Counted from the stretch's first letter, positions 27,810 through 36,746 are shown. The stretch is DNA of 40,739 nucleotides from an uncultured Atopobiaceae bacterium (GCA_947599965.1 CANQFP010000006.1:1-40739), one strand, 5' to 3'. Translations and numbers: made by a program. The notes: a model not told the origin generated them from the letters alone.

Positions 27810-28594
27810 CGCTCGGGCGCCCCGGGGAAGGTGACGAGCGTCGGCGTGTCGGCGCCCGTTATGAGCTCCTTCAGACGCGCCGTCATATCGGCGTCGATGC
27901 CCGTGATGGAGCAGGTGAGCGCGATGTCGCCCGCGTCGGTGACCTGCTTCGTCCAGGTGAACGTGGCGAAGGGGCGCACCTGCCCCGCCGGCTCGAGGAA
28001 GTCGAAGAGCGTGGCGTGGAGGAGGTTGCCCGCGTCGTCCACGTGGACGTTCACGCGGTAGGTGACCTCGTTGATGCTCGGGTTCATGAGCGCGTTCACG
28101 GCGAGCGCGGCGGCTTGGATCTGGCTCGCGGCAAGGGCCTCCACCTCGGTGGCGTAGCGGGTGTCGATGACGGAGACCTCGATGCGCCCGGTGGCCTGGT
28201 CGGCCTCCTGCACGGTGAAATCCTGCGGGAACTGCGTGAAGCCGCTCCCCCACTCCACGCCGTCGGTGAGCGCCACCGTGACGGTGTGGAGGTTCGCCTC
28301 GCGCGCGAGCGCGGCGGTGGCGTCGCGGCGGACGCAACCGGCGGAGTACTGCGTGAGCACGATCACGGCCACGAAGCCGAGCACGAGGAGGATCGAGGCG
28401 CGGGCCATGACCGTGCCGACGTTGGAGCCGGAGGGGTCGACGCCCGAGAGCGGGTCCACCGTGCGCCCCACGCCGAAGAGCCGCCGGCTCTGGCGTTCGC
28501 GCTCGGCCTCTGCGGCGTTCGCATGGCCGGTCTCGTCGACGGTGGCGAAGAGCGCCTCGGCCTCGTCGGCGGAAAGCGGCTTACGCCTCGCCAC
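27806..28594 (-). CDS. Membrane-anchored protein of unknown function
   Basis: 262 residues from a GTG at 28594 with GGGAGG about 8 nt upstream; the open frame before that is not supported. A charged cytosolic part (1-64), one membrane helix (about 65-83, ARASILLVLGFVAVIVLTQ) and an outside domain of about 180 residues with alternating beta-like strands are seen. Cys87 just outside the membrane could be a disulfide site but the context is not a lipobox. The gene overlaps the end of the ABC exporter by 14 nt, so the two are probably coupled and may act together. I do not recognise the domain. Confidence 0.8.
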   Translation of the reverse strand: MARRKPLSADEAEALFATVDETGHANAAEAERERQSRRLFGVGRTVDPLSGVDPSGSNVGTVMARASILLVLGFVAVIVLTQYSAGCVRRDATAALAREANLHTVTVALTDGVEWGSGFTQFPQDFTVQEADQATGRIEVSVIDTRYATEVEALAASQIQAAALAVNALMNPSINEVTYRVNVHVDDAGNLLHATLFDFLEPAGQVRPFATFTWTKQVTDAGDIALTCSITGIDADMTARLKELITGADTPTLVTFPGAPER

Positions 28595-30440
28595 GGCGCC
28601 CACCTCCCGAAGCGGCGCCCGCGAGGGTCGGCTCGCGCTCCGGCGCCCCGTCCGCGGCCCCATCCGCCGGCGCATCGCCCTCACCCGTCATCCCCTCGAC
28701 GTACATGGCCTGGTAGCGCGCGTAGAGCCCGCCCTTTTCCATGAGCTCCTCGTGCGTGCCCATCTCCACCACGCGCCCGCCGTCAAGGGCGCAGATCACA
28801 TCCGCGAAGCGGATGGTGGAGAGCCGGTGGGCGATGATGAGGGTCGTGCGCCCGGAGGCGAGCTCGAAGAGGGAGCGTTGCACCGCCCGCTCGCTCTCGT
28901 TGTCGAGCGCGCTCGTGGCCTCGTCGAGCACGAGGATCTTCGGATCCTTCAGGAAGACCCGCGCGATGGCGATGCGCTGGCGCTGGCCGCCCGAGAGGTG
29001 CGAGCCGCGCTCGCCCACCCGCGTGCCGTAGCCCTCGGGAAGCGACGCGATGTAGCCGTGGATCTGCGCGCGCTTGGCCGCCTCCACCACCTCCTCGAAG
29101 GTGGCGTCGGGGCGCCCGTAGGCGATGTTCTCGGCGATGGTGCCGTTGAAGAGGTAGACGTCCTGCTGGACGATGCCGATGGCCTGGCGCAGACTCTCCT
29201 GCGTGACGCTTCGCACGTCCTGGCCGTCGATCGCGATGGAGCCTGCGTCCACGTCGTAGAAGCGCGGCAGGAGCGCGCACGTGGTGGACTTCCCGGCGCC
29301 CGAGGGCCCCACGAGCGCGTAGGTGGTGCCGGGCGCGAGCTCGAGCGTGAGCCCGTTCAGCACCGGCTCGCCCGGCTGGTAGGAGAAGTGCACGTCGCGG
29401 TAGCTGATGGCGCCGGCCGAGACCTCGAGGGGCTTTGCGTCCGGCGCGTCCTCCACGTCGGGCCTCGTCGCGAGGATCTCGAGGAAGCGCGCGAAGCCGG
29501 CGCGGGCCTTCTGGAAGGTCTCGGTGAAGTTGATGAGGGTCTCCACCGGCGAGACGAAGAGGCTCACATAGAGGGCGTAGGTGGCGAGGTCGGTCACGTT
29601 CATGAGCCCGCGCGCCACGAGGTAGCCGCCGAGCACGATGATGATCGTGTAGAGGATCCCCGAGAGGAGCGCGGCCATCGCCTGGTAGGAGCCCATGGCG
29701 CCGTACATGCGCGCCTTCGAATCGAGGAACGCGTCGTTCGAGCTCCGGAACTTCTCCCGCTCGAGGCGCTCGTTGGCGAAGCTCCTCACCACGCGCGTGC
29801 CGGCGAGCGAATCGGAGAGCTGCACGTTCACGCCGGCGATCTTTTGCCGGTTGTCGTCGAAGACCTCGCGCATCTTCGCGTTCGCGTGGAAGTTCCACGC
29901 CACGAGCACCGCCGTGACCGCGGCCATGGCGGCCGCGAGCTGCCAGTTGATGGAGAACATGATGGCGAAGGAGCCGCAGATCTCGAGCCCGCAGATGATG
30001 GCGAACTCGGGGCCGTGGTGGGCGGCCTCGGAGATGTCGAAGAGGTCGTTCACGAGGCGGCTCGTGAGATCGCCCGTGTCGTGCTCGTCGAAGTAGGAGA
30101 ACGAGAGCCGCTCGTATTGGTCGAAGAGGTCCTCGCGCATGGCGCTCTCGATGCGCGCGCCCATGATGTGGCCCCACTTGGAGACGAACCACTTGCAGAC
30201 GTAGCGCACGAGGTAGAGGGCGATGAGCCCGGCGCAGATCATCCAGAGCGCGCCGAGGATGCGCTCGGGGCCCTCTTGGAAGAGCCCGTCGGCGAGCGTA
30301 CGCAGGATGAGCGGGAAGGCGAGGTCGCAGAGCGTGAGGACGATGGCGCAGGCGGTGTCGGCCCAGAAGAGCGCGAGCTGCGGCCGGAAGTAGCCGAAGA
30401 ACGTGGCCCAGGGGCCCCTCTCGCGCCTCGCCTCGCCCAT
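28581..30440 (-). CDS. ABC exporter, fused permease and ATPase (MsbA/MDR type)
   Basis: 619 residues: a six-helix membrane domain (about 20-320) and an ATPase domain (about 345-575). Walker A GPSGAGKS is at 378-385, then the Q-loop (GIVQQDVYLFNGT), the signature LSGGQRQR, Walker B KILVLDEATSAL and the H-loop IAHRLST. An Ala/Gly/Glu-rich tail follows. Works as a homodimer or with a partner half-transporter; none is nearby. The substrate (lipid, drug or peptide) cannot be read from sequence. It follows the NUDIX gene after 6 nt in the purA-purD run. Confidence 0.93.
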   Translation of the reverse strand: MGEARRERGPWATFFGYFRPQLALFWADTACAIVLTLCDLAFPLILRTLADGLFQEGPERILGALWMICAGLIALYLVRYVCKWFVSKWGHIMGARIESAMREDLFDQYERLSFSYFDEHDTGDLTSRLVNDLFDISEAAHHGPEFAIICGLEICGSFAIMFSINWQLAAAMAAVTAVLVAWNFHANAKMREVFDDNRQKIAGVNVQLSDSLAGTRVVRSFANERLEREKFRSSNDAFLDSKARMYGAMGSYQAMAALLSGILYTIIIVLGGYLVARGLMNVTDLATYALYVSLFVSPVETLINFTETFQKARAGFARFLEILATRPDVEDAPDAKPLEVSAGAISYRDVHFSYQPGEPVLNGLTLELAPGTTYALVGPSGAGKSTTCALLPRFYDVDAGSIAIDGQDVRSVTQESLRQAIGIVQQDVYLFNGTIAENIAYGRPDATFEEVVEAAKRAQIHGYIASLPEGYGTRVGERGSHLSGGQRQRIAIARVFLKDPKILVLDEATSALDNESERAVQRSLFELASGRTTLIIAHRLSTIRFADVICALDGGRVVEMGTHEELMEKGGLYARYQAMYVEGMTGEGDAPADGAADGAPEREPTLAGAASGGGRRGEA

Positions 30441-30446
30441 GCGGCG

Positions 30447-31202
30447 CTACGCCTCGGCCTCGGGGCCCGCCGCGCCCTCCACGCTCTCCACGACCACCTC
30501 GGCGGCGAGCGTGTCGAGCGGCTCTCCGGGGGCGAGGCGCCTCGAGATGGCGTCGAGCGCGAGGGCGCCCACGACGGTCTTGGCGTCTTCCACCTGCCCG
30601 TCGAGCACGGCGTCCACGAACTCCCCCACGGGCACCACGTCCACGTTCAAAAACTCGTCCTCGTCGGGGTGGCTCGCGCCGCGGGTGAGGCCCGTGGCGA
30701 GGTAGAGGTGGATGAGCTCGTCGGAGAAGCCGACGGAGGTGGCGATGGTGAGGATGCGCGCCATGGAGGCGGCCTCGAGGCCCGTCTCCTCGGCGAGCTC
30801 GCGCTGTGCCGCACAGAGGGGGTCCTCGCCGGGGTCGAGCTTTCCGGCGGGGATCTCCACGGTCACGCGGTCGAGGGCCACGCGGTACTGGCGCACGAGG
30901 TAGATCGCACCGTCGTCGGTGACGGCGAGCACGGCCACGGCGCCCGGGTGCCGCACGACGTCGCGCTCGGCGGGGGCGCCCGAGGGAAGCGTCACGTCGA
31001 TGCGGTCCACGTCGAAGATGAGGCCGGCATAGCGCGGGGCCTCGCCCACGATGTGCTCCTCGAGCGAGGCGTCTCCGGGGGCGTCTCCTCCGCGCACGAA
31101 GCCGGGCTCGGGCTCCGGCTCGAGGGGCACGGCCTCGGCCGCGCCTCCCGCGGCGGCCGCGGCTTGCGCCGGGCGCTCGTCAAACGGGTTCGCGTTCCTC
31201 AC
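30447..31202 (-). CDS. NUDIX hydrolase, ADP-ribose pyrophosphatase-like
   Basis: 251 residues. A complete Nudix box fits GX5EX7REUXEEXGU (GKLDPGE, then REL, EETGL). The following TSVGFSDELIHLYLA segment is typical of ADP-sugar pyrophosphatases of the NudF type, and the fold around RQYRVALDR and EIPAGKLD supports that. The first 55 residues are Ala/Pro/Glu-rich and not part of the fold. The GTG start at 31202 overlaps the purD stop as GTGA, with AAGGAGG upstream. Probable role: clearing ADP-ribose or related nucleotides. Confidence 0.88.
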   Translation of the reverse strand: MRNANPFDERPAQAAAAAGGAAEAVPLEPEPEPGFVRGGDAPGDASLEEHIVGEAPRYAGLIFDVDRIDVTLPSGAPAERDVVRHPGAVAVLAVTDDGAIYLVRQYRVALDRVTVEIPAGKLDPGEDPLCAAQRELAEETGLEAASMARILTIATSVGFSDELIHLYLATGLTRGASHPDEDEFLNVDVVPVGEFVDAVLDGQVEDAKTVVGALALDAISRRLAPGEPLDTLAAEVVVESVEGAAGPEAEA

Positions 31203-32506
31203 TCGTCCCAGGCCTCCTTCGAGCGCATGGCGCGATGGCCGATGTCGCGGCGAAGCGTCTTTCCCTCGAAGTCGATGAGATCGGCCGCTTGATAGGCGAG
31301 CTCGCGGGCCTCCTCGAAGCTCGGCGCCTGGGCCGTGACGTCGATCACGCGCCCGCCCGCCGTGAGGAGCGCGCCCGCCGCGTCCAGCTTCGTGCCGGCG
31401 TGGAAGACCGTGACGCCGGGCAGCGCCTCGGCCTCCTCGACGCCCGTGATGAGCTTGCCCGTCTCGTAGGAGCCGGGGTAGCCGGCGCTCGTGAGCACGA
31501 CGGAGACCGCCCAATCGCTATCCCAGCGGATCATCGAGGGATCGAGCGTGCCCGTGGCGCACGCCCAGAGCACCTCGACGAGGTCGCAGTCCATGCGCGG
31601 GAGCACCACCTGGGTCTCCGGGTCGCCGAAGCGGCAGTTGAACTCGAGGACCTTGGGGCCCTCCTCGGTGAGCATGAAGCCGCCGTAGAGGCAGCCGACG
31701 TAGGGGCTCCCGGCCCTCGCCATCTCGGCCACGACGCGCTCGTTCACGGCCACCATCTCGGTGACGTCGGCCTCGCTCGCCACGGGCACGGGGGAATAGA
31801 CGCCCATGCCGCCCGTGTTCGGGCCCACGTCGCCCTCGAGGGCGCGCTTGTGGTCCTGCGAGGTGGCGAGCGCCACGACCGTCGAACCGTCCGTGAGGGA
31901 GAGGAGCGAGCACTCGGGGCCCGAGAGGCGCTCCTCCACGACGACGACCGCTCCGGCCTCGCCGAAGGCGCCGTCGAAGCAGGCGCGGATGGCCTCCTCG
32001 GCCTCCTCCGCGCTCGACGCCACCACGACGCCCTTGCCGCCGCAGAGCCCGTCGGCCTTGACGACGCAGCCGCCCTCGAACTCGCGCGCGAAGGCGCAGG
32101 CCTCCTCGGCCGAGGTGAAGCTCTCCCAGCGCGCCGTGGGCACGTCGGCGGCCTCCATGACCTCCTTGGCGAAGGTCTTCGAGCCCTCGAGGCGCGCGGC
32201 CTGGGCCGAGGGGCCGAAGACCTTGATGCCCGCGGCGCGGCAGACATCGGCGACGCCCGCCACGAGCGGGGCCTCGGGGCCCACGACCACGAGGTCGATG
32301 GCGTGCTCCTTCGCGAAGGCGGCTACCGCGGCGCCGTCCTCGATCGCGAGGTCGACGTTTCTCGCGAGGTTCGCGGTGCCGCCGTTTCCGGGCGCAGCCC
32401 AGAGCTCGCCCAGCGTGGGCGAGGCGGCGAGCTTCACGAGGATGGCGTGCTCACGCCCGCCCGATCCGAGGACGAGGACGTTCTTCTTGGCAGCGCTGGC
32501 GCACAT
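31199..32506 (-). CDS. purD: Phosphoribosylamine--glycine ligase
   Basis: 435 residues. GAR synthetase, purine step 2, ATP-grasp fold. The start NVLVLGSGGREHAI, the VVKADGLCGGKGVVVA loop, GPNTGGMGVYSPVP and LEFNCRFGDPETQVVLPRM are diagnostic. The product feeds purN. It is separate from purE-F-M-N, being in the purA-degV run, 61 nt after degV. ATG behind GAGGGG. Confidence 0.97.
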   Translation of the reverse strand: MCASAAKKNVLVLGSGGREHAILVKLAASPTLGELWAAPGNGGTANLARNVDLAIEDGAAVAAFAKEHAIDLVVVGPEAPLVAGVADVCRAAGIKVFGPSAQAARLEGSKTFAKEVMEAADVPTARWESFTSAEEACAFAREFEGGCVVKADGLCGGKGVVVASSAEEAEEAIRACFDGAFGEAGAVVVVEERLSGPECSLLSLTDGSTVVALATSQDHKRALEGDVGPNTGGMGVYSPVPVASEADVTEMVAVNERVVAEMARAGSPYVGCLYGGFMLTEEGPKVLEFNCRFGDPETQVVLPRMDCDLVEVLWACATGTLDPSMIRWDSDWAVSVVLTSAGYPGSYETGKLITGVEEAEALPGVTVFHAGTKLDAAGALLTAGGRVIDVTAQAPSFEEARELAYQAADLIDFEGKTLRRDIGHRAMRSKEAWDE

Positions 32507-32567
32507 GGCAATTCCCCTCTTTCGCCGGCGACCTTCGCCCGGGCGCTCCCGGCGCCCGAGAAAAGGC

Positions 32568-33491
32568 CTACACCGGATTCGGCACCAATCTGGGCAGCTC
32601 GTCTCCGAGCAAGAGATAGCTTTCGGGCACGTAGGCGAGGCCGAAGCCGCCGAGCCCCGCGCGAAAGGCCACGACGCCCGACGCGTCCACCGTGCCGAGG
32701 CTCCGGGCCTCGGTGAGGCGCGTGGCCACGGCGTCGCGCAGCTTGAGCGTCTTCGGCACCGCTCCCGCCACGTAGCTCGCGTGCACCATGAACCCCTCGC
32801 GCTCGCTGTCCACGGCCACGAGACGCGTGATGAGGTTCGCGAGCTGCTCGGGATCCTTCGAGCTCTCCACGAGCTCCGGCGCGCCGTCTGCGTCGAAGGC
32901 CCAGAGGCTCCAGAGCCCGAGCGGCCTATCGAACTTCGAGCGCAGCCGATCGAGGAACGTGAAGGTGGGCGCGAGCGAGAAGGCGTTCACGGGGCTCGAG
33001 ACCATGAGCATGGAGGCGTGGGCGGCGAGCTCGCGGGCATGGGCGAGGGCGTCTTCGAAGGCGTAGCCCGAGATGCGCGTGCGCACGAGGTCGCAGACGA
33101 CCATGCCCTCCCCCACCGAGACGGCGCGCGTGTCGAAGACCTCGATCTCGATGGCCGCCGCGCCCTCGAGGGCCTTTCGGGCGAGGCGCGCCGTCGTGCA
33201 GGTGTTCGTGAGGCGCGAGGAGGCGCAGACGCACACGCACCGCTCCACGCCCTCGCGGGCGAGCCGCTGGAAGACCACGCGGAAATCGGCCACGGAGGGC
33301 GCGAGCACGTTCACGGGCGTGCTCGTGGAGAGGAGGCCGTAGACGTCCGCCGAGGAGAGTTGGAGCACGTCGTCGTAGACGCTCTGGTTGAAGCGCAGCT
33401 TGAACGGCACGACCGTGACGTCGTTCGCCTCGTACCACGCCGACGTGAGGTCGGCGCAGCTATCGCAGACGATGGCGAAGGGACGCGGCAT
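32568..33491 (-). CDS. DegV family protein
   Basis: 307 residues. The start IVCDSCADLT with the conserved Asp-Ser pair, then VPF and the two-domain pattern (VFDTRAVSVGEGMVV, SLAPTFTFLDRL) place it in the DegV fatty-acid-binding family, divergent in several motifs. DegV/FakB proteins hold a fatty acid for phosphorylation by FakA; no FakA kinase is encoded here, so its partner is unknown. Starts 10 nt after the purA stop, hence cotranscribed with it. Confidence 0.85.
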   Translation of the reverse strand: MPRPFAIVCDSCADLTSAWYEANDVTVVPFKLRFNQSVYDDVLQLSSADVYGLLSTSTPVNVLAPSVADFRVVFQRLAREGVERCVCVCASSRLTNTCTTARLARKALEGAAAIEIEVFDTRAVSVGEGMVVCDLVRTRISGYAFEDALAHARELAAHASMLMVSSPVNAFSLAPTFTFLDRLRSKFDRPLGLWSLWAFDADGAPELVESSKDPEQLANLITRLVAVDSEREGFMVHASYVAGAVPKTLKLRDAVATRLTEARSLGTVDASGVVAFRAGLGGFGLAYVPESYLLLGDELPRLVPNPV

Positions 33492-33501
33492 GCCGGCCCC
33501 C

Positions 33502-34788
33502 CTAGCGCCAGTGCCGGTCGATCGTCTGCTCGCGCTCCGGCCCCACGGCCACGATGGAGACGCGCACGCCGGCGAGCTGCTCGATGAGGTCGATGTAGTC
33601 CTTGGCCTCGCGCGGCAGGTCGAAGAAGGTGCGGCAGGAGCTGATGTCGCACTTCCAACCGGGAACCGTGAGGTAGACGGGCTTGGCCTTGTAGAAGATC
33701 GACTGGTGCTCGGGGACGGTCGTATAGCGCACGCCGTCCGCCTCGTAGGCCACGCAGATCTTGATCTCGTCCAGGCAGCCGAGCACGTCGAGCTTGGTGA
33801 TGGCGAGGTCGGTGAGGCCGTTCACGCGGGCTGCGTAGTTCACGACCACCGCGTCGTACCAGCCGCACCGGCGCTTGCGCCCGGTGGTGACGCCGTATTC
33901 GTGGCCCACCTCGCAGAGGAGTTCGCCGATCTCGTCGCCGGGCGCGAGCTCGGTGAGGAAGGGGCCGGAGCCCACGCGCGTGAGGTAGGCCTTGGCGATG
34001 CCGAGGACGCGGTCGATGGCCACGGGGCCCACGCCGGAGCCCGTGACGGCGCCGCCCGCCGTGCAGTTCGAGGAGGTGACGAAGGGGTACGTGCCGTGGT
34101 CGATGTCGAGCATCGTGGCCTGCGCGCCCTCGAAGAGGATGGACTGGCCGGCGTCGATGGCGTCGTTCAGGAAGCGCGAGGATTCGACGATGTAGGGCGC
34201 GAGGCGCCGCGCGAAGGGGCGGTAGCGCTCGGTGATCTCGTCCACGGTATAGGTGGGGAGCTCGTAGATGCGCTCGAGGATGGGGTTCTTCTCGGCGAGC
34301 GCCGTCTCGAGCTTCTCGCGGAAGACCTTCTCGTCGAGGAGATCCTGCACGCGCAGGCCGATGCGCGTGGCCTTGTCCGCGTAGCAGGGGCCCACGCCGC
34401 GACGCGTCGTGCCGATGAGGTTCTTGCCGAGGCGGCGCTCGTTCGCGCCGTCGAGATCCTTGTGGTAGGGCATCACGAGGTGCGCGTTGCCGGAGATCTT
34501 GAGGAGCTCGCAGCTGATGCCGTCGGCCTCGAGGGTGTCCATCTCGGAGACGAGGATCTCGGGATCCACGATGCAGCCGTTGCCGATGACGGGCGTGACG
34601 CCGGGATACATCACGCCGGAGGGCACCTGGTGGAGCCCGAACTTCTGATCTCCGACGATGACGGTGTGGCCGGCGTTGGCGCCGCCCTGATAGCGGCACA
34701 CGACGTCGAAATCACCGCTCACGAGGTCGGTGACCTTGCCCTTTCCCTCATCGCCCCACTGGGTGCCCACGAGCACGGTCACGCCCAT
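33502..34788 (-). CDS. purA: Adenylosuccinate synthetase
   Basis: 428 residues. Makes adenylosuccinate from IMP, aspartate and GTP, the first step to AMP. The GTP loop LVGTQWGDEGKGKVTD, the catalytic His in AGHTV, GTTRRGVGPCYADK, SNCTAGGAVTGSGVGP and the final RKRRCGWYDAV are all present. The ATG at 34788 has GAGGAG seven nt upstream and starts the conserved domain; the frame is open to 34911 without family sequence. Confidence 0.97.
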   Translation of the reverse strand: MGVTVLVGTQWGDEGKGKVTDLVSGDFDVVCRYQGGANAGHTVIVGDQKFGLHQVPSGVMYPGVTPVIGNGCIVDPEILVSEMDTLEADGISCELLKISGNAHLVMPYHKDLDGANERRLGKNLIGTTRRGVGPCYADKATRIGLRVQDLLDEKVFREKLETALAEKNPILERIYELPTYTVDEITERYRPFARRLAPYIVESSRFLNDAIDAGQSILFEGAQATMLDIDHGTYPFVTSSNCTAGGAVTGSGVGPVAIDRVLGIAKAYLTRVGSGPFLTELAPGDEIGELLCEVGHEYGVTTGRKRRCGWYDAVVVNYAARVNGLTDLAITKLDVLGCLDEIKICVAYEADGVRYTTVPEHQSIFYKAKPVYLTVPGWKCDISSCRTFFDLPREAKDYIDLIEQLAGVRVSIVAVGPEREQTIDRHWR

Positions 34789-34962
34789 GAAAGTCTCCTC
34801 GCCTACGACGCCCGCCGCCGCGCCCTCCCTGAGGCGCGCCGGCGCTCCCTCACTCGGCCCCAAGTATAGAAGAGCCCGAAAGCCCCACGCCCCCCCGAGG
34901 CGCTCCTTCATGGCGCCGCAACGTGGCGCGGACGCAGGCGCGGACGCGGGCGCGATCCGCGC
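34789..34962 (-). promoter_or_regulatory. purA upstream region
   Basis: 174 nt between dnaB and purA. The minus strand reads TATACT at 34868-34863, a likely -10 for purA about 70 nt before the start codon; the -35 area is not recognisable. The far end carries the short tandem repeat listed separately. No terminator for dnaB with a U-tract is visible. Confidence 0.45.
34925..34954. repeat. 12-bp tandem repeat, 2.5 copies
   Basis: GGCGCGGACGCA and GGCGCGGACGCG stand head to tail (34925-34948), followed by a half copy GGCGCG. It lies 10-40 nt past the dnaB stop. Probably simple repeat expansion in GC-rich DNA. Confidence 0.7.
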
Positions 34963-36402
34963 TCAGCCCTCGTGGTGCCGGTCGATCTCGTAGAACTTCG
35001 TGATGCGCCCGAGGAAGCCCATGGTCACGAGGTCGGAGGGGCCGGAGCGGTTCTTCGCGATGATGAAATCGGTCATGTCCTTATCGGGGCGATCGGGCCG
35101 CTCGGCCTCCTCGGGGGAGTTCGATTTGTCCATGAGGATGACGACGTCGGCGTCCTGCTCGATGGCGCCGGATTCGCGGAGGTCGTAGAGCTGCGGGCGG
35201 CGCGGGGTGGCGTTCGCGGACTGGCGGTTCAGCTGCGAGAGCGCGATCACGGGGACGCCGAGATCCTTCGCCATGATCTTGAGGCCGCGGCTCATCTCGG
35301 CCACCTCGGTGGCGCGGTTATCTGAATAGCGCTTGCCCGAGGAGAGGAGCTGGAGGTAGTCCACGATGATGAGCCCGCGCTCCTTCTTGTGGAAGTGCCG
35401 CCGGGCCTTGGCGCGGATCTCGGTGACGGAGGTGCCCGGGGTGTCGTCGATGGCGATGTCGTAGCGGGAGAGCTGCTGGCTCGCCGCCGTGACCTCGGGC
35501 CATTCGTTCGGGGAGATGGTGCCGCGGGCGATGGAGGAGAGGTTCACGCTCGAGGCGCCCGCGAGGAGGCGCTGCGCGATCTCGAGGCGGCTCATCTCGA
35601 GGGAGAAGATGAGGACCGAGGCCTGCGCGTCCGAATTATCGGGGTTGGCGGCGTTGGCGGCGACGTTCAGCGCGAAGGACGTCTTGCCCACGGCCGGGCG
35701 CGCGCCCACGACGATGAGCTGGCCGGGGCGCATGCCCATGAGCGTCTCGTCGAGGCGCGGATAGCCCGTGGTGATGCCGAGGATGTGCCCGCCGGCCTCG
35801 CGGCGCACCTCGATCTCGTTGTAGAGATCGACCATGGCGGCGCCGATGGAGACGGTCGCGTTGTCCACGCCGTTCTCCGTGGCCTTGTAGAGCAGCTCCT
35901 CCGCGGCGTCCACCACCTCGGAGGGATCCTCCGGGGCATCCGCCGCGAGGGCCGTGATCTTGGCCGCGGCCACCATCATCGAGCGCAGGAGGCTATCCCG
36001 CTTCACGAGCTCGGCGTGGTGCTGCCAGGAGACGAGCGAGAAGAGCTGGTTCGCGAGATCGTTCACGTAGGAGGCGTTCCCCGCGCGCTCGAGCGTGCCC
36101 TGGCTGCGGAGATGGCTCACGATGGAGATGGGATCGGTGGGGTAGTTCTTGGAGAAGAGCGTCTCCAGGGCCTCGAAGACGATCTGATTCCTCGGGAGGT
36201 AGAAGTCCTCCTTCTTGAGATCGACGAGGCACTCGCGCAGCACCTCGTCGGAGGTGATCATGGCGGCGAGGACGGAGCTCTCGGCCTTCGGATCGTGCGG
36301 GAGGATGAGATCGGGCTCGGAGCCGCTGTTCAGCGTGAGGCCCCGGCGCTCGATGCTCCCGGGCACCTCGCTCAGACGACGTTTCGTGGCAAATTCGGGC
36401 AT
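34963..36402 (-). CDS. dnaB: Replicative DNA helicase
   Basis: 479 residues. Hexameric helicase that opens the replication fork and binds primase. The N-terminal helical domain (about 33-150, starting LPHDPKAESSVLAAM) and the RecA-like domain follow the family. Walker A GARPAVGKT is at 233-241; IFSLEMSRLEIAQRLLA, IIVDYLQLL and ALSQLNRQ follow. No intein is present. It ends in the usual basic KNRSGPSD and TKFYEIDRHHEG segment. Separated from rplI by the AT-rich intergenic region; in many bacteria dnaB follows rplI directly. Confidence 0.97.
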   Translation of the reverse strand: MPEFATKRRLSEVPGSIERRGLTLNSGSEPDLILPHDPKAESSVLAAMITSDEVLRECLVDLKKEDFYLPRNQIVFEALETLFSKNYPTDPISIVSHLRSQGTLERAGNASYVNDLANQLFSLVSWQHHAELVKRDSLLRSMMVAAAKITALAADAPEDPSEVVDAAEELLYKATENGVDNATVSIGAAMVDLYNEIEVRREAGGHILGITTGYPRLDETLMGMRPGQLIVVGARPAVGKTSFALNVAANAANPDNSDAQASVLIFSLEMSRLEIAQRLLAGASSVNLSSIARGTISPNEWPEVTAASQQLSRYDIAIDDTPGTSVTEIRAKARRHFHKKERGLIIVDYLQLLSSGKRYSDNRATEVAEMSRGLKIMAKDLGVPVIALSQLNRQSANATPRRPQLYDLRESGAIEQDADVVILMDKSNSPEEAERPDRPDKDMTDFIIAKNRSGPSDLVTMGFLGRITKFYEIDRHHEG

Positions 36403-36538
36403 GTGGACTCCGCTCGCTCGATCGGTCGAGGAGCATGGTAGAGCCCGAACGTCTCAACAATTCGCCGATTCCTCCCCCGAATCAGCTCTCTACACGGCCA
36501 TGTGCAAAGTCCCTTGGGGATTTCTCGCGGAATGGGGG

Positions 36539-36590
36539 TTTTCAACGTTTTCTACAAATTTTCCGAGTTTTCGGTGAGAAGTTTTGAACA
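36539..36590 (+). repeat. Array of five TTTT-initial 9-mers, DnaA-box-like
   Basis: TTTTCAACG (36539), TTTTCTACA (36548), TTTTCCGAG (36559), TTTTCGGTG (36568) and TTTTGAACA (36582), with start-to-start distances 9, 11, 9 and 14. Against the DnaA box TTWTNCACA, the second and fifth have one mismatch and the first two. A further box with one mismatch, CTTTGCACA, lies on the minus strand near 36510. Confidence 0.55.
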
Positions 36591-36668
36591 CTCTCCAACA
36601 TTCCTCCACACACCCAAAAACGAGGCCGTCTACGTGCGGAAACGTCGGATCGTCGATGATCAATCTCG

Positions 36669-36698
36669 CAAAACCGCAGGTAAACCACCATGTAAACC
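36669..36698 (-). repeat. Three GGTTTAC-type direct repeats
   Basis: On the minus strand GGTTTAC at 36698-36692, GGTTTAC at 36686-36680 and GGTTTTG at 36675-36669. Spacing is 12 and 11 nt, near one helix turn, so they could be bound side by side by one protein. Confidence 0.55.
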
Positions 36699-36710
36699 GA
36701 AAGTCGATGC

Positions 36711-36746
36711 ATGAAAACGGCCGCCCGTCACACTTGACGAGCGGCC
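36711..36746 (-). terminator. Intrinsic terminator of the rpsF-ssb-rpsR-rplI operon
   Basis: On the minus strand GGCCGC-T-CGTC, a loop AAGTGT, then GACG-G-GCGGCC form a strong stem with one internal mismatch, followed by GTTTTC. It begins about 118 nt past the rplI stop. The only hairpin in the window with a U-tract. Confidence 0.8.

Larger units (their letters stand above)
36403..36710. other. AT-rich intergenic region upstream of dnaB with two repeat arrays
   Basis: 308 nt with no supported gene. From about 36500 to 36710 the base composition falls to about half GC, unlike the surrounding coding DNA. It holds five 9-mers starting TTTT and three GGTTTAC-type repeats on the other strand, listed separately. 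Short reading frames exist on both strands but lack ribosome-binding sites and codon bias. The dnaB promoter should lie here; TACCAT on the minus strand near 36440 is a weak -10 candidate. Confidence 0.6.

Noticed and set aside
28161-31292. Open frame of 1043 codons on the plus strand opposite the ABC exporter and NUDIX genes
   Set aside because: Antisense shadow; the minus-strand genes have intact motifs and ribosome-binding sites. The same applies to the long plus-strand frames at 6837-9584 and 251-2023.
33502-34911. N-terminal extension of PurA by 41 residues
   Set aside because: The extension lacks family sequence and the start at 34788 has a strong ribosome-binding site; a -10 candidate lies within the extension.
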